64,000 bases of DNA from Streptomyces sp. NBC_00690 (GCF_036226685.1 NZ_CP109009.1:6103501-6167500), one strand, 5' to 3'. Counted from the stretch's first letter, positions 18,916 to 29,986 are shown. Numbers and translations are program-made. The notes: a model not told the origin generated them from the letters alone.

Positions 18916-19449
18916 ATGCACGGCCAGTGGACCCAAGATCCCATGAGGCAGGGACGTCGACGACGACCCTCGCACGATCCAGAGCCCGGCGCCATCACCA
19001 CGGCAGTGCACGCACCCCTTCCCGGCAGGGGCACCAGCGCGGTTGACGTCCTCGGCCGGGCGCTTCGCCCGCCGCGGGTGAGCCCGGCCATCACAACGGT
19101 GATCGCTTCCCGCGGGCCGAGCGCCCCAACCCGACGGTCGTCTCCAACCCGACGGCCGTCCCCCACCCGAAGGACAGCCCCCAGTCGACCGACGTCCGGA
19201 ACCCGACAGGTGTCCGACACCTCTTTGGTGTCCGTGGTGTCGAGGCCGTTCGTGGCGCCCTTCCAGCCCTCGGCGCCCACTCCGCCATTACGCACCTCGT
19301 GGACTTCCCCGCGCCTTGTTCCCCGGGCACTGCCGACCACGCTGGTCGGACCGCCCGTCCAGCCCTTCCCGCCCTACGCACCCGCTGGATCCCCCACCGC
19401 CGCACACCGGTCGTCCGTGCCGGGCACACCGCAAGGAGCGGCCCGGTGA
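18916..19449 (+). CDS. Proline/arginine-rich ORF coupled to the GGDEF-EAL gene
   Basis: A 177-residue ORF whose reality is uncertain. For it: a GAGGGGGG ribosome site before the ATG, and a TGA stop that overlaps the GTG start of the next gene by 4 bases, the classic coupling geometry. Against it: the product is low-complexity (Pro, Arg, Ser, Thr) without domains, and includes an 18-bp DNA repeat that gives PTRR-type hexapeptides. If real, it is a disordered basic protein; if not, the region 18658-19445 is a long leader of the c-di-GMP gene. Confidence 0.4.
   Translation: MHGQWTQDPMRQGRRRRPSHDPEPGAITTAVHAPLPGRGTSAVDVLGRALRPPRVSPAITTVIASRGPSAPTRRSSPTRRPSPTRRTAPSRPTSGTRQVSDTSLVSVVSRPFVAPFQPSAPTPPLRTSWTSPRLVPRALPTTLVGPPVQPFPPYAPAGSPTAAHRSSVPGTPQGAAR
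19128..19217 (+). repeat. Five 18-bp imperfect tandem repeats
   Basis: Units start at 19128, 19146, 19164, 19182 and 19200. The first two read AACCCGACGGTCGTCTCC and AACCCGACGGCCGTCCCC; later ones are more diverged. They lie in the proline/arginine-rich ORF ahead of the GGDEF/EAL gene. Confidence 0.75.
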
Positions 19450-22250
19450 GCGCGCCGGGGGCGATGGCGGCCCGTGAGCCCGCCCCCAGCGGCAAGGGCC
19501 TGGTCGCCCAACTCATCCTCGCCCTGATCTGTGCCGGCTACGGAGTGGGCGCGGCGCTCGGTTGGGGCTCACCCGAACTGGCTTTGATCATGGGGGATTT
19601 CGGCCTCAGCGCGGGCGCTCTCGTCGCAGCCGTCTCCTGCTTCCTCTACGCACGCACGAGCCCACCCCGACTGCGTCCCGCCTGGCTGCTCTTCGCGCTC
19701 TCCTCGCTGATGGCCTCCGCGGGCAACGCCATCTGGGGCTGGTACGAGGTGGTCCTGCACCGCGAGGTGCCCAGCCCCTCCATCGCCGACCTCTTCTTCC
19801 TCTGCTTCGCCCCGCCCGCCATCGTCGGGCTGCTGGTGCTCGCCAAGCGCCCGGTGAGCAGGGCCGGCTGGGTCTGCCTCGGCTTGGACGCCTGGCTGAT
19901 CGGCGGTTCACTGTTGACCCTCTCCTGGAGCCTCGCGCTCGCCCACACCACCCGCGTACAGGGAGAGAGCGTCGCCCCCGCCGCACTCGCGCTCGCGTAC
20001 CCGCTCCTCGACATCGTCCTGGTCAGCATGGTTCTGGCGTTGCACTTCCGGCGCTCGGCCACCAACCGCTCGGCCGTCAACACCGCCATCGCCGCGCTCG
20101 CCCTGACCGTGTTGTGCGACACCCTGTTCACCTCCCCCCTGCTGCGGGAGAGCTACCGCTCCGGCCAACTCCTCGACGCCGGCTGGTTCGCCGGCTCGCT
20201 CCTGCTGGCGTACGCACCCTGGGGCGCCAGACGCTCGGCCGAGACCGTACGGCCACCGCGCCCGCCCCGCCCGAGCAGGCCCGTTGCCGGGTCGCTGGCC
20301 GCCCTGACCCCCTATCTGGCCGCCGCGGTCTGCACCCTGGGCATTCTCTACAACGTTGTCGAGGGCCGAACGGTCGACCGGGTCGTCGTCCTCACCGGCT
20401 GCACGGTCGTCCTGGCGCTCGTGGTGCGACAGGGCATCATGCTCGTCGACAACATCGCCCTCACCCATGAGCTGGCCCAGAAGGAGAACCACTTCCGCTC
20501 GCTCGTGCAGGGCTCCAGCGACGTCATCATGATCGCTGCGCCCACCGGAGTGCTGCGGTACGTCAGCCCCGCCGCGTCCGGGGTCTACGGACGTGAGGCG
20601 GACGAGCTGATCGGCTCCGAGCTGGCCACCCTTATCCATCCGGAGGACCTCGGCAGGGTCATCCGGGAGGTGCGCCGCTTCCTGGCGGCCTCACCGGCCG
20701 AGGAGCCGACCACCCGCATCGAGTGCCGCTTCCGCTCGGGCAGTGGTGACTGGCTCAATGTGGAGTCCACCGTCAACCGTCATCAGGGCGGGCTCATCTT
20801 CAACAGCCGCGACGTCACCGAACGCGTGCGCCTGCAAGCCCAGCTCCAGCACAGCGCCGAACACGATCCGCTCACCGACCTGCCCAACCGGGCGCTCTTC
20901 ACCGATCGCGTCCGCCGCGCGCTGAGCGGTAGACGGGCCTCGGACCGGGGCACGGCCGTGCTCTTCATCGACCTCGACGGCTTCAAGGGCGTCAATGACC
21001 GCCTCGGCCATCAAGCGGGTGACGACCTGCTGATCCAGGCCGCCGGTCGGCTCGCCGACTCCGTACGGGCGGGGGACACCGCAGCCCGACTCGGGGGCGA
21101 TGAGTTCGCGGCACTCATCCTCGGCGACGGCACGGTGGACGAGACGGCCCGCGAGACACAGGTCGCCGAGATCGCCGACCGGCTCAGACTCACCCTCTCC
21201 CAGCCCTACCGGATCGACGGCCACGACGTCCGGGTCGCCGCCTCGATCGGTGTCGCCTTCGCCGAGGAGGGCATCACCCCCACCGACCTCATGCGCAACG
21301 CCGACCTTGCCATGTACCGGGCCAAGGCCGGTGGCAAGGACCGCGTCGAGCTCTACGCGCCCCAGATGCAGGCCGAAGTCGTCCGACGTACCGAGTTGGC
21401 GGCCCGATTGCGCAGCGCCCTGCACGACGGAGAGTTCGCACTGCTCCACCAGCCCGTGGTCAACCTCGCCACCGGTCGCATCGAAGCCGTGGCCGCGCAG
21501 GCCCGCTGGCGCTCCGCACAGGGGATGCTGTTCACACCCGCCGAGTTCCTCCGCTCGTCCGACGATGGCGACCGCACCGCAGAGCTGGGACGCTGGCTGG
21601 TGGAGGAGGCCGTGGAACAGGCGGCGGAGCGGGACCGGCTCGGCCACCGGGTGCCCGTATCGGTGCGACTGTCCGCCCGCAGACTCCTGGACCGGTCACT
21701 GCCCTGCGGCACCGTCGAGGCCCTGCTGACCCGCCACGGCCTCCCGCCCGGGGCGCTCATCATCGAACTCGCCGACAGCGATCCGCGGATCTCCTTCGAC
21801 GACCTCGAACAACGGCTCGTCGCGCTGCGCCGACTCGGTGTCCGGATCGCGCTCGACGGGTTCGGTAGCGGTCATGCCGCGATCAACGCCCTGCGCAGGC
21901 TCCCCGTGGACCTGCTGAAGCTGGATCGAGGGCTGATCGAGGGCATTGTGGAGTCCTCCCGACTGCACAAGATCACTAGCGGACTGCTGCGGATCTCCGG
22001 AGACCTCGGCCTCCAGTCCGTCGCCGATGGGGTGGACCTCCCCGAGCAGGTGCTCGCACTGCGCAGCATGGGGTGCACGCATGGTCAGGGCATGGCGTTC
22101 GCGGGCCCCCTCGATGAGTACCGGCTGCGCAGGGCCCTGGTCCGCGACGACTTCCCGCTGCCGGGCGGAGCGGTACTCCCGCTGCTTGCCGGTGGCTCAT
22201 TGACGACGCGCACCGGCTCAAATAGTGAGACGCGCGTCCCACCCGCTTGA
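19446..22250 (+). CDS. cdgF: Membrane PAS-GGDEF-EAL cyclic di-GMP protein
   Basis: A 934-residue integral membrane signalling protein. The first 330 residues hold about ten hydrophobic helices. A PAS domain follows (about 350-465), then a GGDEF domain with an intact active-site motif (LGGDEF, GGDEF at 550-554) and the FIDLDGFKGVND metal/substrate block. The C-terminal EAL domain (about 660-910) is degenerate: EAL is replaced by AAQ (683-685), the SVNLS asparagine is Arg, and DDFG is DGFG. I therefore expect diguanylate cyclase activity with a non-catalytic, perhaps c-di-GMP-binding EAL. The GTG start at 19446 was chosen for its AAGGAG site 7 bases upstream. The name follows the S. coelicolor gene in this position, from memory. 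Confidence 0.9.
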   Translation: MSAPGAMAAREPAPSGKGLVAQLILALICAGYGVGAALGWGSPELALIMGDFGLSAGALVAAVSCFLYARTSPPRLRPAWLLFALSSLMASAGNAIWGWYEVVLHREVPSPSIADLFFLCFAPPAIVGLLVLAKRPVSRAGWVCLGLDAWLIGGSLLTLSWSLALAHTTRVQGESVAPAALALAYPLLDIVLVSMVLALHFRRSATNRSAVNTAIAALALTVLCDTLFTSPLLRESYRSGQLLDAGWFAGSLLLAYAPWGARRSAETVRPPRPPRPSRPVAGSLAALTPYLAAAVCTLGILYNVVEGRTVDRVVVLTGCTVVLALVVRQGIMLVDNIALTHELAQKENHFRSLVQGSSDVIMIAAPTGVLRYVSPAASGVYGREADELIGSELATLIHPEDLGRVIREVRRFLAASPAEEPTTRIECRFRSGSGDWLNVESTVNRHQGGLIFNSRDVTERVRLQAQLQHSAEHDPLTDLPNRALFTDRVRRALSGRRASDRGTAVLFIDLDGFKGVNDRLGHQAGDDLLIQAAGRLADSVRAGDTAARLGGDEFAALILGDGTVDETARETQVAEIADRLRLTLSQPYRIDGHDVRVAASIGVAFAEEGITPTDLMRNADLAMYRAKAGGKDRVELYAPQMQAEVVRRTELAARLRSALHDGEFALLHQPVVNLATGRIEAVAAQARWRSAQGMLFTPAEFLRSSDDGDRTAELGRWLVEEAVEQAAERDRLGHRVPVSVRLSARRLLDRSLPCGTVEALLTRHGLPPGALIIELADSDPRISFDDLEQRLVALRRLGVRIALDGFGSGHAAINALRRLPVDLLKLDRGLIEGIVESSRLHKITSGLLRISGDLGLQSVADGVDLPEQVLALRSMGCTHGQGMAFAGPLDEYRLRRALVRDDFPLPGGAVLPLLAGGSLTTRTGSNSETRVPPA

Positions 22251-22265
22251 CAGCCCCACGGGCTG
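22251..22265 (+). terminator. Short hairpin after the GGDEF-EAL gene
   Basis: CAGCCC and GGGCTG arms with a 3-base loop immediately follow the TGA. There is no T-run. It could be a weak terminator or part of the ilv leader. Confidence 0.3.
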
Positions 22266-22283
22266 AGGTGGAGGGTCTGTGCC

Positions 22284-22325
22284 ATGCGCACCCGAATTCT
22301 CGTACTTGGAAAGCGCGTCGGCTGA
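22284..22325 (+). CDS. ilv operon leader peptide, 13 residues
   Basis: A tiny ORF encodes MRTRILVLGKRVG, with four consecutive Ile-Leu-Val-Leu codons. GGAGGG lies about 8 bases upstream of the ATG. A Rho-independent terminator begins 41 bases after its stop and the acetolactate synthase gene follows. This is the layout of ribosome-mediated attenuation: stalling at branched-chain codons would favour an antiterminator and let transcription reach ilvB. Such leaders have been described for ilvB in actinobacteria. Confidence 0.8.
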   Translation: MRTRILVLGKRVG

Positions 22326-22365
22326 GCGGAGCCTTGAAGGCCCTGCTGAATCCCCCCGACGCGCT

Positions 22366-22399
22366 CCCCTCGCTTGCCTCACGGCACGAGGGGTTTTTT
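22366..22399 (+). terminator. Attenuator terminator ahead of ilvB
   Basis: CCCCTCG and CGAGGGG arms, with an inner TGCC/GGCA helix, are followed by six T residues (22394-22399). It stands 311 bases before ilvB and after the leader peptide, so it ends the leader transcript rather than a gene. The remaining 22400-22709 stretch has no gene that I can support. Confidence 0.9.
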
Positions 22400-22709
22400 G
22401 TTGTACCGATGCAGTTTCCAGGTGTGAGAACTCCCCGCACAGCCCCTCACCGGGCCCCGACTGAACCCTTCGCACCACTCATGAAATCCTGAAGCAAGAC
22501 AACAAAACAGCAGAAAACAAGCATTCAGCAGCACAACGGCCAAGAGTTCGAGCGGTTCCGCACTCCTGGCGCAACCGTCGCCCGAACAGGGCGGCAGAGC
22601 CACACCCGTCGGGACCGACGAATCCGCTCACCCGCCCGCACCACCCAGCGCAGCACCCGCCAGATCCTCAGCACCAACCTCAGCGTCAGCCCTCAGCTTT
22701 GAGAAGAGA

Positions 22710-24566
22710 ATGCCGATGACCGAGCAGGCCACCGGGGCCCACCATCCGCAGCCGCGGGCCCGTACTGTCGGAAGCTCCACCCCCGCAGTCGAGCACGTCA
22801 CGGGTGCCAAGTCCCTCATCCGCTCTCTTGAGGAAGTGGGGGCGGACACCGTCTTCGGCATCCCCGGCGGCGCCATCCTCCCCGCCTACGACCCGATGAT
22901 GGATTCCACCAAGGTCCGTCACGTCCTGGTCCGCCACGAGCAGGGTGCGGGGCACGCCGCCACCGGATACGCCCAGGCCACCGGCAAGGTCGGCGTCTGC
23001 ATGGCGACCTCGGGACCCGGTGCCACCAATCTGGTCACCCCGATCGCCGACGCCCACATGGACTCCGTCCCGCTGGTCGCGATCACCGGTCAGGTCTCCT
23101 CCAAGGCGATCGGTACCGACGCCTTCCAGGAAGCGGACATCGTCGGCATCACCATGCCGATCACCAAGCACAACTTCCTGGTCACCAATGCCGACGACAT
23201 CCCGCGGACGATCGCCGAGGCGTTCCACATCGCCTCCACCGGCCGCCCCGGACCGGTCCTCGTCGACATCGCCAAGGACGCCCTCCAGGCCAAGACCACC
23301 TTCAGCTGGCCCCCCACCCAGGACCTGCCCGGCTACCGCCCGGTGACCAAGCCGCACGCCAAGCAGATCCGCGAGGCCGCCAAGCTGATCGTCCAGGCCA
23401 AGCGGCCGGTCCTCTACGTCGGCGGCGGTGTGATGAAGGCCCGCGCCACCGCGGAGCTGAAGGTCCTCGCGGAGCTGACCGGCGCCCCCGTCACCACCAC
23501 GCTGATGGCGCTGGGGTCCTTCCCCGACAGCCACCCGCTGCACGTCGGAATGCCCGGTATGCATGGCGCGGTCACCGCCGTCACCGCGCTCCAGAAGGCC
23601 GATCTGATCGTCGCCCTCGGTGCCCGCTTCGACGACCGCGTGACCGGCAAGCTGGACAGCTTCGCGCCGTACGCCAAGATCGTCCACGCGGACATCGACC
23701 CCGCCGAGATCGGCAAGAACCGCATCGCCGACGTGCCGATCGTCGGGGACGCCCGCGAGGTGATCGCCGATCTGGTCCAGGCGGTCCAGGCCGAGCACAG
23801 CGAGGGCCACACCGGCGACTACGCCGGGTGGTGGAAGGACCTGAACCGCTGGCGCGAGACGTACCCCCTCGGCTACGACCAGCCCGGGGACGGCAGCCTC
23901 TCCCCCCAGCAGGTCATCCAGCGCATCGGCCAACTCGCCCCCGAGAACACCATCTACGCCGCAGGCGTGGGACAGCACCAGATGTGGGCCGCCCACTTCA
24001 TCGAGTACGAGAAGCCCGCCACCTGGCTGAACTCCGGTGGTGCCGGAACGATGGGGTACGCGGTCCCGGCCGCCATGGGCGCCAAGGCCGGTGCACCCGA
24101 CCGCACGGTCTGGGCGATCGACGGTGACGGCTGCTTCCAGATGACCAATCAGGAACTCACCACCTGCGCGCTCAACAACATCCCGATCAAGGTCGCCATC
24201 ATCAACAACGGCGCGCTCGGGATGGTCCGCCAGTGGCAGACCCTCTTCTACAACCAGCGCTACTCCAACACCGTGCTGCACTCGGGCAGTGGAGATGGCG
24301 GCGAGCCCAGCGGTGGCACCCGCGTCCCCGACTTCGTCAAGCTGTCCGAGGCGATGGGTTGTTACGCGATCCGTTGTGAATCCCCCGACGACCTCGACAA
24401 GGTCATCGCCGAGGCCAACTCCATCAACGACCGTCCCGTCGTGGTCGACTTCATCGTCCACGAGGACGCCATGGTCTGGCCGATGGTCGCCGCCGGCACC
24501 TCCAACGACGAGGTCATGGCCGCCCGCGGGGTCCGCCCCGACTTCGGCGACAACGAAGACGACTGA
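22710..24566 (+). CDS. ilvB: Acetolactate synthase large (catalytic) subunit
   Basis: A 618-residue thiamine-diphosphate enzyme that condenses pyruvate (or pyruvate plus 2-oxobutyrate) to acetolactate or acetohydroxybutyrate, the first common step to Val, Leu and Ile. Landmarks: the catalytic Glu in [19 protein letters not shown] (near residue 77), the FAD/substrate domain, and the ThDP-binding [14 protein letters not shown] block ending in INN (about 470-497). The ATG at 22710 or the in-frame ATG at 22716 could initiate. It heads ilvB-ilvN-ilvC and is preceded by a leader-peptide attenuator. Confidence 0.98.
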   Translation: MPMTEQATGAHHPQPRARTVGSSTPAVEHVTGAKSLIRSLEEVGADTVFGIPGGAILPAYDPMMDSTKVRHVLVRHEQGAGHAATGYAQATGKVGVCMATSGPGATNLVTPIADAHMDSVPLVAITGQVSSKAIGTDAFQEADIVGITMPITKHNFLVTNADDIPRTIAEAFHIASTGRPGPVLVDIAKDALQAKTTFSWPPTQDLPGYRPVTKPHAKQIREAAKLIVQAKRPVLYVGGGVMKARATAELKVLAELTGAPVTTTLMALGSFPDSHPLHVGMPGMHGAVTAVTALQKADLIVALGARFDDRVTGKLDSFAPYAKIVHADIDPAEIGKNRIADVPIVGDAREVIADLVQAVQAEHSEGHTGDYAGWWKDLNRWRETYPLGYDQPGDGSLSPQQVIQRIGQLAPENTIYAAGVGQHQMWAAHFIEYEKPATWLNSGGAGTMGYAVPAAMGAKAGAPDRTVWAIDGDGCFQMTNQELTTCALNNIPIKVAIINNGALGMVRQWQTLFYNQRYSNTVLHSGSGDGGEPSGGTRVPDFVKLSEAMGCYAIRCESPDDLDKVIAEANSINDRPVVVDFIVHEDAMVWPMVAAGTSNDEVMAARGVRPDFGDNEDD

Positions 24567-24597
24567 GCGAGCGAGCAGAAGAGAGAGATCGACTCCG

Positions 24598-26255
<1,658 letters not shown>

Positions 26256-26261
26256 GCCGTA

Positions 26262-26302
26262 CGGCGAGGGTCGGGACGACCGTGTCCCGGCCCTTCGCCG
26301 TT
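26262..26302 (+). terminator. Hairpin terminator after ilvC
   Basis: A long stem (left arm beginning ACGGCGAGGG, right arm ending CCTTCGCCGT) with one bulge closes over a short loop 7 bases after the ilvC stop. It lacks a T-run, as is common in high-GC genomes. The rest of the 312-bp gap to serA (26303-26567) holds no gene. Confidence 0.7.
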
Positions 26303-26567
26303 GTGCGCCTGCCCGGCGCGCGAGCACTTGGCGTGCGCCCCGGACACTCGTGGACACCCCGGTACTTGCCGGGCGGTTCTCCACTTCGGCCAGCCACGGA
26401 CGGGTGATCCTGCCGAGAAGGCACAAGACACACCCTGAACCACCACTACACTTCTCAACAACACTTCGCGTCAGGCCCACAGTGTCGTGCGTCTTCCACG
26501 CGGCTAGCCCCCTCCACCGCCTGCGGCCGTCGGGACGGCCGTCTGCACTGGACTAGTGAGGACTCAC

Positions 26568-28169
26568 GTGAGCACTGCGTCTCGGAAACCAGTCGTACTC
26601 ATCGCTGAAGAGCTGTCGCCCGCCACTGTGGATGCGCTCGGCCCTGACTTTGAGATCCGCCACTGCAATGGTGCGGACCGCGCGGAGTTGATCCCCGCCA
26701 TCGCCGATGTGGACGCCATCCTTGTGCGTTCCGCCACCAAGGTCGATGCCGAAGCCATCGCAGCCGCCAAGAAGCTGCGCGTCGTCGCGCGTGCCGGTGT
26801 CGGTCTGGACAACGTCGACGTCTCCGCCGCCACCAAGGCCGGCGTGATGGTCGTCAACGCCCCCACCTCCAACATCGTCACCGCAGCCGAGCTGGCCTGC
26901 GGTCTGTTGGTCGCCACCGCGCGCAACATCCCCCAGGCCAACACCGCCCTGAAGAATGGCGAGTGGAAGCGTTCCAAGTACACCGGCGTCGAGTTGAGCG
27001 AGAAGACGCTCGGTGTCGTCGGTCTCGGCCGCATCGGCGTGCTCGTCGCCCAGCGCATGTCGGCCTTCGGCATGAAGATCGTGGCGTACGACCCCTATGT
27101 GCAGCCCGCCCGGGCCGCGCAGATGGGTGTCAAGCTGCTGACGCTCGACGAGCTCCTCGAAACGTCCGACTTCATCACCGTGCACCTGCCCAAGACGCCC
27201 GAGACCCTCGGGCTCATCGGCGACGAGGCGCTGCACAAGGTCAAGCCGTCCGTGCGCATCGTCAACGCCGCCCGTGGTGGGATCGTGGACGAGGAGGCGC
27301 TCGCCTCCGCGCTCAAGGAAGGGCGCGTCGCCGGCGCCGGCCTCGATGTGTACGCCAAGGAGCCCTGCACCGACTCGCCGCTGTTCCAGTTCGACCAGGT
27401 CGTCTGTACGCCGCACCTCGGTGCGTCGACCGACGAGGCGCAGGAGAAGGCCGGTGTCGCCGTGGCGCGTTCGGTGCGTCTCGCGCTCGCCGGTGAGCTC
27501 GTACCGGACGCGGTGAACGTCCAGGGCGGCGTGATCGCCGAGGACGTCAAGCCGGGTCTGCCGCTCGCCGAGCGCCTCGGTCGCATCTTCACCGCACTCG
27601 CGGGCGAGGTCGCGGTCCGTCTCGACGTCGAGGTGTACGGCGAGATCACCCAGCACGACGTCAAGGTGCTGGAACTTTCGGCACTCAAGGGCGTGTTCGA
27701 GGATGTCGTCGACGAGACGGTCTCCTATGTCAACGCTCCGCTCTTCGCCCAGGAGCGCGGTGTCGAGGTCCGGCTGACGACCAGTTCGGAGTCCCCGGAC
27801 TACCGGAACGTCGTCACCGTGCGCGGCACCCTCTCGGGTGGCGAAGAGGTCGCCGTCTCCGGCACCCTCGCCGGCCCCAAGCACCTCCAGAAGATCGTGG
27901 CGATCGGCGAGCACGACATCGACCTGGCGCTCGCCGACCACATGCTGGTGCTGCGCTACGAGGACCGTCCCGGTGTCGTCGGTACGGTCGGTCGCATCCT
28001 GGGTGAGGCCGGACTGAACATCGCGGGCATGCAGGTCTCGCGCGCCGAAGAGGGTGGCGAGGCCCTGGTCGTCCTCACCGTCGACGACAATGTGCCGCAG
28101 ACGGTGCTCACGGAGATCGCCGAGGAGATCGGCGCCGCGTCCGCCCGTTCGGTGAATCTGACGGACTGA
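26568..28169 (+). CDS. serA: D-3-phosphoglycerate dehydrogenase
   Basis: A 533-residue long-form PGDH that starts serine synthesis by oxidising 3-phosphoglycerate. Substrate and NAD domains come first, with the Rossmann motif LGVVGLGRIGVLVAQRM near residue 145. The catalytic Arg is in NAARGGIVDEEAL, Glu in KEPC, and His in CTPHLGAST. An intervening domain (about 320-450) and a C-terminal ACT domain (VLRYEDRPGVVGTVGRILGEAGLNIAGMQ) follow; the ACT domain confers serine feedback in relatives. The GTG at 26568 has GAGG 7 bases upstream; an in-frame GTG at 26556 is less likely. Confidence 0.97.
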   Translation: MSTASRKPVVLIAEELSPATVDALGPDFEIRHCNGADRAELIPAIADVDAILVRSATKVDAEAIAAAKKLRVVARAGVGLDNVDVSAATKAGVMVVNAPTSNIVTAAELACGLLVATARNIPQANTALKNGEWKRSKYTGVELSEKTLGVVGLGRIGVLVAQRMSAFGMKIVAYDPYVQPARAAQMGVKLLTLDELLETSDFITVHLPKTPETLGLIGDEALHKVKPSVRIVNAARGGIVDEEALASALKEGRVAGAGLDVYAKEPCTDSPLFQFDQVVCTPHLGASTDEAQEKAGVAVARSVRLALAGELVPDAVNVQGGVIAEDVKPGLPLAERLGRIFTALAGEVAVRLDVEVYGEITQHDVKVLELSALKGVFEDVVDETVSYVNAPLFAQERGVEVRLTTSSESPDYRNVVTVRGTLSGGEEVAVSGTLAGPKHLQKIVAIGEHDIDLALADHMLVLRYEDRPGVVGTVGRILGEAGLNIAGMQVSRAEEGGEALVVLTVDDNVPQTVLTEIAEEIGAASARSVNLTD

Positions 28170-28185
28170 TCTCATACGTTCATCC

Positions 28186-28229
28186 CGGTAGGGGCCCGAC
28201 TCGCCTGGTGCGGAGTCGGGCCCCTACCG
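28186..28229 (+). terminator. Strong Rho-independent type hairpin after serA
   Basis: Perfect 17-base arms (CGGTAGGGGCCCGACTC and complement) close on a 10-base loop, 16 bases after the serA stop. There is no long T-run. Confidence 0.85.
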
Positions 28230-28347
28230 TGTCTACGGACGCCACCCGGTCCCTTGAACCTTCGGCAACGAGCGGTTGAGCCGCCAGAGACGCCAGCTAC
28301 TCACTGGATCGGGCACCCGTGGAACCGGACCGGTGGACGGCACCGGC

Positions 28348-28968
28348 TCAGTCCGCTCGGTCGGTGCTTCGTACCAGCAGCCCTTCCACCAGGTGCTCCA
28401 GCGCCTCCGTCATCTCCGTGCGGGTTGCCCCGGGATCGTCCGAGTGCGCGACCATCAGCGCCGCCTCGTCCAGAGCGCCGAGAAGGATGTGGGCCAGCGG
28501 CGGTACGGGTCGGGTGGTGATCGCCCCGGCTGCCATCGCCGCCTCCAGGGCCCCTGTGATCACTCCGAGGCCGTGCTCCTGCCCGATCTCCCGCCATCGC
28601 CGCCAGCCCAACACTCCTGGCGCGTCCAGCAGCAGGATGCGTTCCACGTCCGGCTCGGCGAAGGCGTCGAGAAACGCGCGTGCGCCTGCCTTCAGCGCCT
28701 CCACCGGATCCGTTGCGGTCGTCATGACCTGCTCGGCGATCCGCCCGGTCAGTTCTGCCTCGACCGTCTGCACCGTGGCGTCGAACAGATCGGTCTTGTC
28801 CCGGAACTGGTGGTAGAGCGCGCCTCTGGTCACCCCCGCCGCCCGGACGATCTCCTCGGTCCCCACCCCCGCGTAGCCGCGCTCGGCGAACAGCGAACGA
28901 GCGGCGGCGATGAGAGCTGCCCGGGTCGCCCGGGATCGCTGGGTGTGCTTGGTGTCGGTCGATTCCAT
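28348..28968 (-). CDS. TetR family transcriptional regulator
   Basis: A 206-residue repressor of the TetR fold. The N-terminal DNA-binding domain has AALIAAARSLFAERGYAGVGTEEIVRAAGVTRGALYHQFRDKTDLF. The C-terminal two-thirds is a helical ligand-binding domain typical of the group. ATG at 28968 is chosen because the frame upstream runs through the operator DNA. It is divergent from an alpha/beta hydrolase gene, with two copies of a 15-bp palindrome between them, so it most likely represses that hydrolase and itself. Confidence 0.92.
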   Translation of the reverse strand: MESTDTKHTQRSRATRAALIAAARSLFAERGYAGVGTEEIVRAAGVTRGALYHQFRDKTDLFDATVQTVEAELTGRIAEQVMTTATDPVEALKAGARAFLDAFAEPDVERILLLDAPGVLGWRRWREIGQEHGLGVITGALEAAMAAGAITTRPVPPLAHILLGALDEAALMVAHSDDPGATRTEMTEALEHLVEGLLVRSTDRAD

Positions 28969-28985
28969 CCTGCCCCCTTGAGTTC

Positions 28986-29027
28986 CGTACAGTCTGTATG
29001 CAACTCTACATGCATACAGTCTGTATG
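28986..29027. promoter_or_regulatory. Twin palindromic operators for the TetR/hydrolase pair
   Basis: Two sites share TACAGTCTGTATG: 28986-29000 and 29013-29027. The second is a perfect CATACAG-T-CTGTATG palindrome; the first has a single arm mismatch. Centres are 27 bases apart. The adjacent TetR gene is the obvious binder. Confidence 0.8.
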
Positions 29028-29051
29028 TAATTGCAGCGAGAGGTGACCGCC

Positions 29052-29918
29052 ATGCCACAGATCACGCTCGACCAGGGAACCGTCCACTACCGGGACACCG
29101 GAGAAGGCGAGCCCGTGCTGTTTCTGCACGGCTACCTCATGGACAGCAAGCTCTGGGAGCCGATCGTCGACCGGCTCGCCCCGGACTTCCGGTGCATCAC
29201 CCCCGACCTGCCCCTCGGCGCCCACCGCACCCCGATGAACCCCGGCGCGGACCTCAGCCTCGCGGGGATCGCCCGGCTGGTCGCCGATCTGATCGTCGCG
29301 CTCGATCTGCCGCGCGTGACCCTGGTCGGCAACGACCTCGGCACCGCCATCGCCCAGATCGTCGCCGCTCACCATCCCGAGCGGATCGGCCGTCTCGTCC
29401 TCACCAACGGCGAGTGCTTCGAGAACTGCCCGTCACCCTGGTTCAGATCACTCGGCCCCTCCTCCCGGGTGCCCGGCCTGCTCACCCTGGTCTTCCAGGC
29501 CCTGCGGCTGCGCGCCATCCGTCGGATGCCCTTCGGGTTCGGCCTGCTGACCAAGGGCGCACTGCCCCACGATCTGATCGACGGCTGGCTGGGCGCCTTC
29601 TTCGCCGACCCCGACATCCGTCGCGACTGCGTCAAGGTCACCCGCGGGATCGTCCCCACAGCCCTGCTCGAACCGGCACGACAGCTCGCCTCCTTCGACC
29701 GGCCCACCCTGCTCGCCTTCGCCCGTGAGGACCGGCTCTTCCCGTATGCGCACGGCGAGCGACTGGCCGCGATCGTGCCCGGTGCCCGGCTGGAGACCAT
29801 CGATGACAGCCGGACCTGGGTGATGCGCGACCAGCCCGATCTGACGGCCCTGCTCTTCGGGGACTTCATCCGCAGCACCTCCGCGGGCGCTGCATCGGCG
29901 GACGTCACCCCCGCCTGA
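29052..29918 (+). CDS. Alpha/beta hydrolase
   Basis: A 288-residue alpha/beta-fold hydrolase, cytoplasmic (no signal). The oxyanion region is LFLHGYLMDSKLWEPI. The nucleophile elbow position reads LVGNDLGTAIAQIVA, that is G-N-D-L-G with Asp where esterases have Ser, as in haloalkane dehalogenase-type or epoxide hydrolase-type enzymes. A later acidic residue lies in LAFAREDRLFP. I could not place the catalytic histidine with confidence: the late segment reads LETIDDSRTWVMRDQPDLTA. The reaction is therefore open. Expression is probably controlled by the divergent TetR. The start has GAGAGG 8 bases upstream. Confidence 0.9.
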   Translation: MPQITLDQGTVHYRDTGEGEPVLFLHGYLMDSKLWEPIVDRLAPDFRCITPDLPLGAHRTPMNPGADLSLAGIARLVADLIVALDLPRVTLVGNDLGTAIAQIVAAHHPERIGRLVLTNGECFENCPSPWFRSLGPSSRVPGLLTLVFQALRLRAIRRMPFGFGLLTKGALPHDLIDGWLGAFFADPDIRRDCVKVTRGIVPTALLEPARQLASFDRPTLLAFAREDRLFPYAHGERLAAIVPGARLETIDDSRTWVMRDQPDLTALLFGDFIRSTSAGAASADVTPA

Positions 29919-29986
29919 TCCCAGCCCCCGAGCTTCGCGCAATCGGACGGGAACCTCGATCAGACCTCGATCCATCGGGCAATGCG

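Noticed and set aside
18597..19340. 247-residue minus-strand ORF with RVGD repeats
   Set aside because: The repeats come from the 18-bp DNA array and the frame overlaps the end of the dehydrogenase gene; no ribosome site.
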